DNA from: Alloalcanivorax balearicus MACL04 | GTDB lineage: Bacteria; Pseudomonadota; Gammaproteobacteria; Pseudomonadales; Alcanivoracaceae | Assembly: GCF_025532145.1 (NCBI RefSeq) | Contig: NZ_ARXS01000013.1 | Location: 1 to 64,000, forward strand | DNA length: 64,000 nt | Direction: 5' to 3' | Part shown: positions 7,631-15,434 of the stretch, piece after piece | Layout: each line of letters opens with the position of its first letter | Numbering within the stretch: the stretch's first letter is position 1 | Made by a program: the position numbers and the translations under genes | The notes under the pieces: model-generated | Told to the model about the DNA's origin: nothing | Database searches by the model: none | Seen by the model: the letters and a program-made list of their open reading frames with translations, nothing else

Positions 7631-8896
7631 ATGGACAGCCCCGCCTCACCGGCGCTGCAACGTCAGGTGGCCTCTCTGTACCAGGCGGAGTCCCGCCGGG
7701 TGCTGGCCACGCTCATCCGTCTGCTGGGCGATTTCGATCTGGCCGAGGAGGCTCTGCAGGACGCCTTCATCGCCGCCATGGAGCAATGGCCACGGGACGG
7801 TATTCCCGAGCAGCCCCGGGCCTGGCTGGTCTCCACCGGCCGCTTCAAGGCCATCGACACCCTGCGCCGGCGAGCCCGCTTCGACGCCTCCCAGGAGGAG
7901 ATCGCCCGGCGCCTGGAGAAGGACGTGCCGCCGCCCGGCGAGGAAGAAGAGCTGGAAGATGACCGTCTGCGGCTGATCTTCACCTGCTGCCACCCGGCCC
8001 TGCCCGCCGACGCCCGGGTGGCGCTGACCCTGCGGGAGGTGTGCGATCTCACCACCGAGGAAATCGCCAGCGCCTACCTGGTGGCCACGCCGACCATGGC
8101 ACAACGCATCGTGCGCGCCAAGAACAAGATCCGCCAGGCCGGCATTCCCTATCAGGTACCGGAACGTCAGGAACTCAACGAGCGGCTCGACTCCGTGCTG
8201 CAGGTGGTTTATCTGGTCTTCAACGAAGGCTATTTCGCCTCCTCCGGCGATAATCTGACACGCCCGGATCTGTCCCGTGAGGCCATCCGTCTCGGCGCCT
8301 TGCTGGTGGAGTTGCTGCCCGAATCCGAAGCGCGCGGCCTGCTGGCGCTGATGCTGTTGATCGAGGCCCGGCGCCCGGCCCGCCTGGATCACCAGGGCGA
8401 TCTGATCTTGCTGGAAGACCAGGACCGCTCGTTGTGGGATCAGGACCTGATTCAACAGGGCACCGCCCTGGTGGAGCGCGCCCTGGGCGAGGGTCGATTC
8501 GGTGCCTATACATTGCAGGCCGCCATCGCCGCGGTGCACGGCGAAGCCGCCAGCGCCGACCAGACCGACTGGCCGCAGATCGTCGGCCTCTACGATGTTT
8601 TGTTGCGCACCAGCCCGTCGCCGGTGATCGAATTGAACCGGGCGGTGGCGGTGGCCATGCGAGACGGTTGGGAAGCGGGCCTGAAACTGGTGGACGAGCT
8701 GCTGGCCGACGGTCAACTGGACGGCTATCTGCCAGCCCGGGCCGCCCGCGCCGATCTGCTGCGGCGACTGGGCCACCATCAAGAAGCGCTGCGGGTCTAC
8801 CAGGAGGCTCTGACGCTGAGCCGCCAAGGGGCGGAACGGCGCCTGTTGGAAAAACGGGTGGCGGAGCTGTCCTCTGTCATCCCATCTTCGTTATAA
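7631..8896 (+). CDS. ECF-type sigma factor with long C-terminal extension (ECF42 type)
   Basis: 421 residues. Sigma region 2 is visible in the N-terminal part (LLGDFDLAEEALQDAFIAAMEQWP, then PRAWLVSTGRFKAIDTLRRRARF). Region 4 follows (LTLREVCDLTTEEIASAYLVATPTMAQRIVRAKNKIR). After residue 190 comes a long helical domain (VIELNRAVAVAMRDG, ARAARADLLRRLGHHQEALRVY) of TPR-like character, which marks the ECF42 group. No anti-sigma factor is next to it, and both neighbours are DGPF proteins, as known for ECF42 loci. ATG 7631 follows AGGAGCGACGC; an alternative start at 7562, coupled to the previous stop, would add 23 residues. Confidence 0.88.
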   Translation: MDSPASPALQRQVASLYQAESRRVLATLIRLLGDFDLAEEALQDAFIAAMEQWPRDGIPEQPRAWLVSTGRFKAIDTLRRRARFDASQEEIARRLEKDVPPPGEEEELEDDRLRLIFTCCHPALPADARVALTLREVCDLTTEEIASAYLVATPTMAQRIVRAKNKIRQAGIPYQVPERQELNERLDSVLQVVYLVFNEGYFASSGDNLTRPDLSREAIRLGALLVELLPESEARGLLALMLLIEARRPARLDHQGDLILLEDQDRSLWDQDLIQQGTALVERALGEGRFGAYTLQAAIAAVHGEAASADQTDWPQIVGLYDVLLRTSPSPVIELNRAVAVAMRDGWEAGLKLVDELLADGQLDGYLPARAARADLLRRLGHHQEALRVYQEALTLSRQGAERRLLEKRVAELSSVIPSSL

Positions 8897-8917
8897 CCCC
8901 CTGTTGAGGATCAATCG

Positions 8918-9262
8918 ATGAAATACCTGTGCCTGGTCTACTGCGAGGAAGAAAAACTGCACGGCCTGCCGGAGAGTCCGGAAGACGCTGAATGCGAGGC
9001 GTACTGCGAGACCGTGGAGGCCAGCGGCCAGTTGGTGGCCGCCGAAGCCCTGGAACCGGTCAATACCGCGGTCACCGTGCGCATGCATCAAGGCACCACC
9101 TCGGTGACCGACGGCCCCTTCGCTGAAACCAAGGAGCAACTGGCGGGGTTCTACCTGATCGACGCCCGCGACCTGAATCAAGCGATCCAGCTCGCGGCAC
9201 GGATTCCCGCGGCGCGGGTGGGTTGCGTGGAGGTGCGGCCGGTACGGCAGCTGCAACCCTGA
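8918..9262 (+). CDS. YCII/DGPF-family protein
   Basis: 114 residues with the complete family signature DGPFAETKEQLAGFYLIDA and the typical start MKYLCLVYCEEE. It lies 21 bases behind the ECF sigma factor in the same direction and is presumably co-transcribed. It is the intact paralog of the protein at 7206. Its stop codon (9260-9262) directly abuts the stop of the convergent SRPBCC gene. Confidence 0.88.
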   Translation: MKYLCLVYCEEEKLHGLPESPEDAECEAYCETVEASGQLVAAEALEPVNTAVTVRMHQGTTSVTDGPFAETKEQLAGFYLIDARDLNQAIQLAARIPAARVGCVEVRPVRQLQP

Positions 9263-9682
9263 TTAAAGCCGCAGCCGGCTCAGACCGCGCTCGATGCCGC
9301 GTTGCAGCCCGGCCTTTACGAGCGGCCCCACCAGCGGCAATTTGCCCTGGAAGGTAATCACGTAGTGCAGCTGGCTGCCACCGTCCGGTTGCGCGGAGAA
9401 GCTCATCACTCCCTGGTGGTTTTTCAGCGGGCTGCCCTTGCTGATGCGGTAGGCGATCCGCTCATTGGGCACCACTTCGGTCACGGTTTCCTCGAACGGC
9501 GGCGCCAGCAGGATACGCATACGACGCACGGAACCGACGCCGTTGGGGGTATCCACACCGTCCTTGATCCGCCGGATTCTGGCCGGCGCGAAAATCAGTT
9601 CCAGGTTTTCGTGATCACTGAGGAAGTCGAACAGTTTCTCCACCGGAAACGGAAAGCTCCGGTTAATCTCAATACGTTGCAT
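9263..9682 (-). CDS. SRPBCC-family (START/Bet v1-like) protein
   Basis: 139 residues. The N-terminal strand and helix MQRIEINRSFPFPVEKLFDFLSD and the final helix (LVKAGLQRGIERGLSRLRL) match the polyketide-cyclase-like SRPBCC fold, a hydrophobic-ligand pocket. ATG 9682 follows AAGGGTGGG. An upstream in-frame start adds 15 residues without family support. It is convergent with the DGPF gene, with no base between the two stop codons. Confidence 0.8.
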   Translation of the reverse strand: MQRIEINRSFPFPVEKLFDFLSDHENLELIFAPARIRRIKDGVDTPNGVGSVRRMRILLAPPFEETVTEVVPNERIAYRISKGSPLKNHQGVMSFSAQPDGGSQLHYVITFQGKLPLVGPLVKAGLQRGIERGLSRLRL

Positions 9683-9815
9683 GGCACCCACCCTTATCAA
9701 AAAGAAGCCCCCCGAGGACGACGGCATGGGTGTCGTCGCCCTGGTTCAAAGCGTTCCATTGTTGTGACCCAACGCAGGTAAGCACAGGTCCGCTCGGGCC
9801 ATTGCGGGCGCCGTA

Positions 9816-10727
9816 TCAGGCCGCGTCGGCTTTTACCTGAAAGTATTGGTAGATGCCATCCAGCAAATTGCGCAAGGCATTACCCTGCAAACTGATGCGT
9901 GCCATCAACTCCGCCACCGCATCGTCCGCCTCCATGCCGTCCAGATTCTCCTGGAACTGATCCAGCGCCTTGATGCGTTTCAGATCCAGTCCGTCGGTCA
10001 GATCGAACTCCAGTTGGTCATTCCAGGACAGGTTCACCCGCACCGGCACCATGTCGGTGTCCAGGTGGGCCAGGATCTCCTCGCGGCCCAGATCCACCGC
10101 GGTGAAACGCACGCTGGCACCCTCGCCTTTCACATCCTTCAGCTCGCAGCGATCACCAAGACCGAAGTCCTCCGGCAATTGCCGGTGATCCCGCAACCAG
10201 CCCGCGAACGCAGTGGTCGGCGCGCTTTCACCGCCGGCATGGGTCACCGGCAGCGAGCCCAGCGCCTCACGCAGCGCCGACACCACCTGCTCGGCACGGG
10301 TGGAGGAGGAACTGTCCACCAGAATCCGGCCGCGCTCCAGATCGATCAACACGCCGGTGCGGCGGGAGCGGGTGAACGCCCTCGGCAGCAGCTCAAAGGT
10401 AATCTGTTCCTTGAGTTCCGCCCGCTCCTTACGGCCCACGCGCCGATCATCCCGCTCCTGGATCTGCTCCACCCGCTCATCCAGCTCCTCCTTGATCACC
10501 GGGCCGGGTAACAGGCGGGTAATCTCCTGGTGCACGCAGTAGACGAACCCTTCCACCGCGAACACCATCCGCTCCTCGCCCTTCAACGGCGGCACAAAGC
10601 CCTCGCTACTGGGAGCCTGGCTGCCGCAGGGCTGACAACGGGCGCTCTCCAGCTGGGCCTCCAGCTCCGACACCGGCCAGGTAAAAGGGTCCTTGGCGCT
10701 AAACACCGTCAGATTCTTGATCCACAT
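9816..10727 (-). CDS. rdgC: Recombination-associated protein RdgC
   Basis: 303 residues, the usual length of RdgC, with the characteristic N-terminus MWIKNLTVFSA and the GFVPPLKGEERMVFAVEGF and KEQITFELLPRAF segments. RdgC forms a ring-shaped dimer on DNA and limits RecA-driven recombination in the nucleoid. It ends in YQYFQVKADAA. It is a single gene with 93 bases upstream to the next minus-strand gene. Confidence 0.96.
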   Translation of the reverse strand: MWIKNLTVFSAKDPFTWPVSELEAQLESARCQPCGSQAPSSEGFVPPLKGEERMVFAVEGFVYCVHQEITRLLPGPVIKEELDERVEQIQERDDRRVGRKERAELKEQITFELLPRAFTRSRRTGVLIDLERGRILVDSSSSTRAEQVVSALREALGSLPVTHAGGESAPTTAFAGWLRDHRQLPEDFGLGDRCELKDVKGEGASVRFTAVDLGREEILAHLDTDMVPVRVNLSWNDQLEFDLTDGLDLKRIKALDQFQENLDGMEADDAVAELMARISLQGNALRNLLDGIYQYFQVKADAA

Positions 10728-10820
10728 AACGTTCTACTCTCGGGGCGACCTTTGGGGGAAACCGGCAACACTAACCAACGGACGCCACGGCCTCAAGCAC
10801 GGATAGTCGCCAGCGAGACA

Positions 10821-11648
10821 TCAGCCCGCCCCGGCCGCCAGCAAGTCCGCCACCCGCCGCTCCAACGCCGGGTGATCCGGGAGCCGCAGACCGATTTCCT
10901 GTTCCAGCACCGCCAGCATTTCCGCCACGCTGCTCAGCATCCGCCGCTGACGCTCTCCTCCCGGCGGGTAGATCGACAGACGCTGGTTATTCAGGTTCCG
11001 GCGGCCATCGGCATCCGCCCGGCAAGCCACCAGGTTGGTGACGAAGTGGGACCGCGGATGGTGCGACAGATACCAACTGGCCATTTCGTAGTCCGCCTGC
11101 CACAGCTCACGCAGATCGAACCGATACAGTGTTTTCCAGCCATTCCCCGCGTAGGCCTCGAGCAGGAAATGATCCTTCAGGTGCAGCACGCGATAGGGCT
11201 CATGGGCAGTCTCCTGCGGTCCTACACGGTCCAGGCGCAGAGGCGCGGTGGGCGTCAGGGCGCCGAATCCGGTGTCCACCAGATAATCCACCTCGTCCAG
11301 GGTGACCCGCAGCAGCATATGGGACACCGCCGGCCGCGCCGTGTAGGGCTGCTCCCACAGCACCCGGGCCCCCAGGCCGCTGACCTGGAATCCCAACTGT
11401 TCCAGGATGTTCTTGAACAGCAGGTTGTGCTCATAGCAATAGCCACCACGGTGCTGATGGATCAGCTTGCGCTCCAGCCCCGGCGGGGACAGCGCCACCT
11501 CCAGGCCGAGAAACGGCGACAAATTCTCGAAGGGGATGGTGGCGATATGCCGCCGTTGCAGCTCCGCCAGCAGCGACAGCCCCGCCGTGCGCGGGCCGCG
11601 ATAGTCGATTCGCTCCAGATAGGCATTGAGATCCACCCGATTGGTCAT
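10821..11648 (-). CDS. Arylamine N-acetyltransferase
   Basis: 275 residues with the complete NAT catalytic triad: Cys71 in HRGGYCYEHN, His110 in AVSHMLL and Asp125 in LVDTGFG. It transfers acetyl from acetyl-CoA to arylamines, arylhydrazines and arylhydroxylamines in the cytoplasm. ATG 11648 is chosen because GAAGGAGAGG precedes it and MTNRVDLNAYLERI is the usual family start. The open frame extends further upstream without similarity. Confidence 0.93.
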   Translation of the reverse strand: MTNRVDLNAYLERIDYRGPRTAGLSLLAELQRRHIATIPFENLSPFLGLEVALSPPGLERKLIHQHRGGYCYEHNLLFKNILEQLGFQVSGLGARVLWEQPYTARPAVSHMLLRVTLDEVDYLVDTGFGALTPTAPLRLDRVGPQETAHEPYRVLHLKDHFLLEAYAGNGWKTLYRFDLRELWQADYEMASWYLSHHPRSHFVTNLVACRADADGRRNLNNQRLSIYPPGGERQRRMLSSVAEMLAVLEQEIGLRLPDHPALERRVADLLAAGAG

Positions 11649-11773
11649 TGCGTCCTCTCCTTCCTCTTGGTCTGATAAGGCATCAAGATATGGAAGGGCC
11701 AAGGCTAGGACCTCAACCATGCTTAAGGTAAAGCGGCGACTGTCTGGTTTTGTCTATTACGGCAAAAGGTCAA

Positions 11774-11795
11774 CCCGGCTTATTCAAATAACGGG
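11774..11795. promoter_or_regulatory. Palindromic site upstream of the AlkK-like gene
   Basis: CCCG-gc-TTATT-ca-AATAA-c-GGG is a near-perfect dyad about 95 bases before the acyl-CoA ligase start and about 125 bases before the divergent NAT gene. It is AT-rich in a GC-rich context. It could be an operator for a regulator of either gene; no bound protein can be named. Confidence 0.3.
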
Positions 11796-11889
11796 CCGAA
11801 TCGCGCCTAAATGCCTGCGCCCTGACGCAACGAACCGTCAAAGAACCAATGAACCGTAAAAACAACAAGCCAGCTCCGGGAGAACAAAA

Positions 11890-13515
11890 ATGCTTGGCCA
11901 AATGATGCAACAGCCGCTGCTGATCAGCAGCCAGATCACCCACGCCGCCCGTTACCATGGCGACGCCGAGATCGTCTCGGTGGAGACCACCGGCGGCGTG
12001 CACCGCACCACCTGGGGCGAAGTGGAACAACGTTCACGTCAACTGGCTTCCGCGCTGCTGCAACTGGGATTGGAGCGTTGCGACCGGGCCGCCACCCTGG
12101 CCTGGAACAACTATCGCCACCTGGAAGTGTATTTTGGTGTCTCCGGCGCCGGTCTGGTCTGCCATACCATCAATCCCAGGCTGTTCCCTGAACAGCTGGT
12201 GTATATCTTCAATCACGCCGAGGACAAGGTCCTGTTCATCGACAAGACCTTCCTGCCGCTGATCGCCGCCATCCGCGACAAGCTGGATCATCTGAAGCAT
12301 ATCGTGCTGATGGGACCGGTGGACGAGGAAGCGGAGAAACAGGTTCCCGGCATCATCGGCTATGACGACCTGGTGGCCCGGGGCGAGCAGGATTTCCGCT
12401 GGCCGGAGTTCGATGAGAACACCGCTTCCAGCCTGTGCTACACCTCCGGCACCACCGGCAACCCCAAGGGCGCGCTCTATTCCCACCGCTCCACGGTGCT
12501 GCATTCCTACGCCGTGGTGATGCCCGACAGCCTGGGGCTCAGCGGGCGGGACTGCATCATGCCGGTGGTTCCGATGTTCCATGTGAACGCCTGGGGGATC
12601 CCCTACGCCGCCGCCATGGTCGGCGCCAAACTGGTGCTACCCGGGCCGAACCTGGACGGCGACAGCCTGAAAAACCTGATCAACGAGCATCAGGTGACCC
12701 TGGCCGCCGGTGTACCGACTCTGTGGCAGGGCCTGATCGGCGCGCTGAAGAAGAGCGGCGAGAAAGTCCCCAGCCTGAACCGCACCGTCATCGGCGGCTC
12801 CGCCTGTCCGCCTTCGATGATCGCCACGTTCCGCGACGACTACGACGTCGATACCCTGCACGCCTGGGGCATGACCGAAATGAGCCCGATCGGCTCGGTC
12901 AGTACTCTGCTGCACAAGCACCTGAGCCTGTCGGCGGACGAACAGGCCGCGGTGCGCGCCAAGCAGGGCCGGCCGCCGTTCGGCGTGGCGTTGAAAATCA
13001 TGGACGACGACGGCAATGACCTGCCCAACGACGGCGAGGCCCAGGGCAATCTGTACGCTCAGGGACACTGGGTCATTGACGCCTATTTCAACGTTGACAC
13101 GCCGGCGCCGCATCAGGGCGGCTGGTTCCCCACCGGAGATATCGCCACCCTCGATGGCAACGGTATTCTCACCATCAAGGACCGCTCCAAGGACGTGATC
13201 AAATCCGGCGGCGAGTGGATCAGTTCGGTGGAGCTGGAAAACCTGGCCATGGGCATGGACGAACTGGCCGACGCCGCGGTGATCGCCGCCCGTCACGCCA
13301 AATGGGATGAGCGCCCCTTGCTGATCGCGGTCAAGGCGGAAGGCCAGAACCCCTCGGAACAGGACATCCTCGCTGGCTTTGAAGGCAAAGTGGCCTCCTG
13401 GCAACTTCCCGACGCGGTGGTGTTCGTGGAGCAACTGCCTCGTAACGCCACCGGCAAGGTGCTTAAGAACAAGCTCCGTGATGAGTTTGGCGATACCCTG
13501 CTGAATCAGGGCTGA
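11890..13515 (+). CDS. Medium/long-chain fatty-acid-CoA ligase, AlkK-like
   Basis: 541 residues of the ANL (AMP-binding) superfamily. The P-loop YTSGTTGNPKG lies near residue 185, the A5 motif is HAWGMTEMSPIG, the A7/A8 motif is GGWFPTGDIATLD with DRSKDVIKSGGEWIS, and the C-terminal catalytic lysine is in RNATGKVLKN. From memory the sequence closely follows AlkK of the Pseudomonas alkane-degradation cluster over its whole length, including AARYHGDAEIVSVET and FYHVNAWG-type segments. It activates fatty acids to acyl-CoA for beta-oxidation. ATG 11890 follows GGGAGAAC. No other alk genes are adjacent. Confidence 0.92.
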   Translation: MLGQMMQQPLLISSQITHAARYHGDAEIVSVETTGGVHRTTWGEVEQRSRQLASALLQLGLERCDRAATLAWNNYRHLEVYFGVSGAGLVCHTINPRLFPEQLVYIFNHAEDKVLFIDKTFLPLIAAIRDKLDHLKHIVLMGPVDEEAEKQVPGIIGYDDLVARGEQDFRWPEFDENTASSLCYTSGTTGNPKGALYSHRSTVLHSYAVVMPDSLGLSGRDCIMPVVPMFHVNAWGIPYAAAMVGAKLVLPGPNLDGDSLKNLINEHQVTLAAGVPTLWQGLIGALKKSGEKVPSLNRTVIGGSACPPSMIATFRDDYDVDTLHAWGMTEMSPIGSVSTLLHKHLSLSADEQAAVRAKQGRPPFGVALKIMDDDGNDLPNDGEAQGNLYAQGHWVIDAYFNVDTPAPHQGGWFPTGDIATLDGNGILTIKDRSKDVIKSGGEWISSVELENLAMGMDELADAAVIAARHAKWDERPLLIAVKAEGQNPSEQDILAGFEGKVASWQLPDAVVFVEQLPRNATGKVLKNKLRDEFGDTLLNQG

Positions 13516-13527
13516 ACCGCTCCTGCT

Positions 13528-13845
13528 CTAATCCCGCCGGGGCGGCGGCACCTGCCACTCCGGCTCCTCGAACTCACCGATCACGGTGATCTCGCAGGTA
13601 CGGGCGTGTTTTTCCAGGATACCGCGCACAATCTCGCTACGGCGGTCATCCTTGGCGTCCCGGTGGGCTTTGGATTCCCAGTGGGCAATGGCCAGCAAGG
13701 TGTCCGGCTCACCGATCTTGCGGTGCAGGTAGGTGCCGCGGGCCCCGGGAGCCTGCTGGATAATTTCACTGGCCTCGATCCAGGCCGCGGCGTATTCCGC
13801 CACCGTATAGCCCGGCTTCATTCTCACTTCGAAAATAAACTTCAT
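13528..13845 (-). CDS. ABM-like small dimeric alpha-beta barrel protein
   Basis: 105 residues. The pattern MKFIFEVRMKPGYTVAEYAAAW, then GARGTYLHRKIGEPDTLLAIAHWESKAHRDAK, is typical of the antibiotic-biosynthesis-monooxygenase-like ferredoxin fold. These proteins are small oxygenases or stress-related proteins; the active site is not diagnostic here. ATG 13845 follows GGAGGGAACAG. It lies between the ligase (convergent) and the divergent oprH promoter. Confidence 0.72.
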   Translation of the reverse strand: MKFIFEVRMKPGYTVAEYAAAWIEASEIIQQAPGARGTYLHRKIGEPDTLLAIAHWESKAHRDAKDDRRSEIVRGILEKHARTCEITVIGEFEEPEWQVPPPRRD

Positions 13846-13941
13846 GGCTGTTCCCTCCATCACAGGAGATCCGGTCTCCGTGATTCCCATCGCCTTGCCA
13901 GCCGGTTCGCGCGAACGGAATCCGTTTCACTTTTTACCTTC

Positions 13942-13998
13942 CGTTCAAGTCCCGTTCAGGAAGGCGACAGGCTCGGTTCAGGATGACCTCTTTATGCT
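13942..13998 (+). promoter_or_regulatory. Candidate PhoP-activated promoter of oprH
   Basis: Three GTTCA-containing hexamers lie on the same helix face: CGTTCA at 13942, CGTTCA at 13953 (exactly 11 bases on) and GGTTCA at 13975 (22 bases further). PhoP boxes are known to be hexamer direct repeats with an 11-base period. The last hexamer ends 12 bases before a TATGCT -10 element (13993-13998), at the place of a -35 box, as in PhoP-dependent promoters. A separate 12-base palindrome (GTTCGCGCGAAC, 13905-13916) lies upstream. Direct binding is inferred, not shown. Confidence 0.6.
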
Positions 13999-14040
13999 GA
14001 CTTCATCGTTAAACAGTGTCAGCAACAAAGGATCAAAGCC

Positions 14041-14643
14041 ATGAAAACATTCGGGAAACTGGTATTGGGCAGCACACTGATCGGTGCTATCGGCCTGGCT
14101 CAGGCCGCCGACCATTTCGGCGGTGTCACCTGGGGTGAAACCAGTAACAACATGCAGAAATCCCACTCACTGAACGCGCAGTTGAATGATCCTGACCTGG
14201 ACGGCGCCATCAAGAACAGCGGCACCTGGGGCGTGCGTCTGGGCACCGTGGAAGATAACGCCCGCTTCTACGCCACCTATGACTATGCCTCCGATACCCG
14301 GCACCAGTACAAACTGCGTCAGCAGAACCTGCTGGGCAGCTATGACGCCCTGCTGCCAGTGGGCGACCACGGCACCCGGCTGTTCGGCGGCGTGAGCGCC
14401 GGTCTGGTCAGCCTGGAACAGGAAAGCCGTGGTTTCCACCGGGATCGTGACGTGGGCCTGGCCGGCGGTGTGCAGGCCGGTATCATTCAGAATCTCGGCT
14501 ACAACGTGGCGCTGGAAGGCGGCTACCGCTACCTGCGCACCAGCGCCGACGTGCAATTGAAGGAACGCGGCGTGGGCAATGCCGGTCGTGCCGATCTGCA
14601 CAGCAGCGAACAGTTCTATGTCGGCGTAAACTATCGGTTCTGA
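14041..14643 (+). CDS. oprH: Outer-membrane protein OprH-like
   Basis: 200 residues, the same length as Pseudomonas OprH. A signal peptide (MKTFGKLVLGSTLIGAIGLAQA) is followed by a mature part with ADHFGGVTWGETSNNMQKSHSLN, NSGTWGVR, KLRQQNLLGSYDALLP and GGYRYLRT, which follow OprH closely from memory. It ends in the aromatic residue expected of a beta-barrel (VNYRF). OprH is a small slow porin-like barrel that binds lipopolysaccharide and stabilises the outer membrane when divalent cations are scarce. It is the first gene of an oprH-phoP-phoQ arrangement. Confidence 0.92.
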   Translation: MKTFGKLVLGSTLIGAIGLAQAADHFGGVTWGETSNNMQKSHSLNAQLNDPDLDGAIKNSGTWGVRLGTVEDNARFYATYDYASDTRHQYKLRQQNLLGSYDALLPVGDHGTRLFGGVSAGLVSLEQESRGFHRDRDVGLAGGVQAGIIQNLGYNVALEGGYRYLRTSADVQLKERGVGNAGRADLHSSEQFYVGVNYRF

Positions 14644-14658
14644 TCGACATCGAACACC

Positions 14659-14739
14659 GGGGCAATGCCCCCTGAAGGGCGGCACCGCTCGCTGCCGTGC
14701 CGCCCAGTCCCCCCCTCTCGCCGGCCCCGCGCCGGCGAG
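14659..14739 (+). promoter_or_regulatory. Three hairpins between oprH and phoP
   Basis: Stems GGGGC/GCCCC (14659-14671), GGGCGGCAC/GTGCCGCCC (14677-14705) and CTCGCCGGC/GCCGGCGAG (14717-14739) fill the 113-base gap. None ends in a T-run, so full termination is not indicated. They could damp read-through or protect the 3' end of the oprH message, giving more OprH than PhoPQ. Confidence 0.5.
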
Positions 14740-14756
14740 GCATTATCGGAGGCCCC

Positions 14757-15434
14757 ATGAAACTGCTGGTGGTGGAAGACGAGGCGTTACTGCGCCACCA
14801 TCTGTACAGCCGTCTGGGCGAGCAGGGTCACGTGGTGGATGCGGTGGCCGACGCCGAAGAGGCGCTGTATCGGGCCAGGGAATACCATCATGACCTGGCC
14901 ATCGTCGATCTCGGATTGCCCGGCATGGGTGGTCTGGACCTGATTCGCGAGATTCGCCATCAGGGCTGGAATTTCCCCATTCTGATTCTTACCGCCCGCG
15001 GCAACTGGCAGGACAAGGTGGAAGGGCTGGCCGCCGGCGCCGACGACTACGTGGTCAAACCCTTCCAGTTCGAGGAACTGGAAGCACGTCTGAACGCATT
15101 GTTGCGCCGCGCTTCCGGGTTTGTGCAATCGACCATCGAGGCCGGCCCGTTGGTGCTGGATCTGAATCGGCGCCAGGCTCGTGTCGGCGAACACAGCCTG
15201 GCGCTGACCGCTTACGAATACCGTATCCTCGAGTATCTGATGCGCCATCATCAACAAGTGGTCAGCAAGGACAGGCTGATGGAACAGTTATACCCCGACG
15301 ATCAGGACCGTGACCCCAATGTGATCGAAGTGCTGGTCGGGCGCCTGCGCCGCAAGCTGGACCAGTCCGGAGACTTCCGCCCGATCGAGACGGTGCGCGG
15401 CCAAGGTTACCTGTTCATCGAGCGCTGCCGGTGA
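14757..15434 (+). CDS. phoP: Response regulator PhoP
   Basis: 225 residues of the OmpR/PhoB family. The receiver domain has acidic Glu7-Asp8, the phospho-acceptor Asp51 (IVDLGLPGMGG), Thr (ILTAR) and Lys (VVKPFQFEELEARLNALLRR). The C-terminal winged helix ends in VIEVLVGRLRRKL with TVRGQGYLF. It should activate oprH and its own operon on low magnesium or cationic-peptide signals. ATG 14757 follows CGGAGG; the frame's earlier ATG is not supported. The phoQ start overlaps its stop. Confidence 0.93.
   Translation: MKLLVVEDEALLRHHLYSRLGEQGHVVDAVADAEEALYRAREYHHDLAIVDLGLPGMGGLDLIREIRHQGWNFPILILTARGNWQDKVEGLAAGADDYVVKPFQFEELEARLNALLRRASGFVQSTIEAGPLVLDLNRRQARVGEHSLALTAYEYRILEYLMRHHQQVVSKDRLMEQLYPDDQDRDPNVIEVLVGRLRRKLDQSGDFRPIETVRGQGYLFIERCR

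Noticed and set aside
7646-8827. Open frame of 393 codons opposite the ECF sigma factor
   Set aside because: Shadow of a gene with clear sigma-factor motifs; no recognisable domain and no ribosome site.
10530-11675. Open frame of 381 codons opposite rdgC and NAT
   Set aside because: It spans two real genes and their gap, and has shadow composition.
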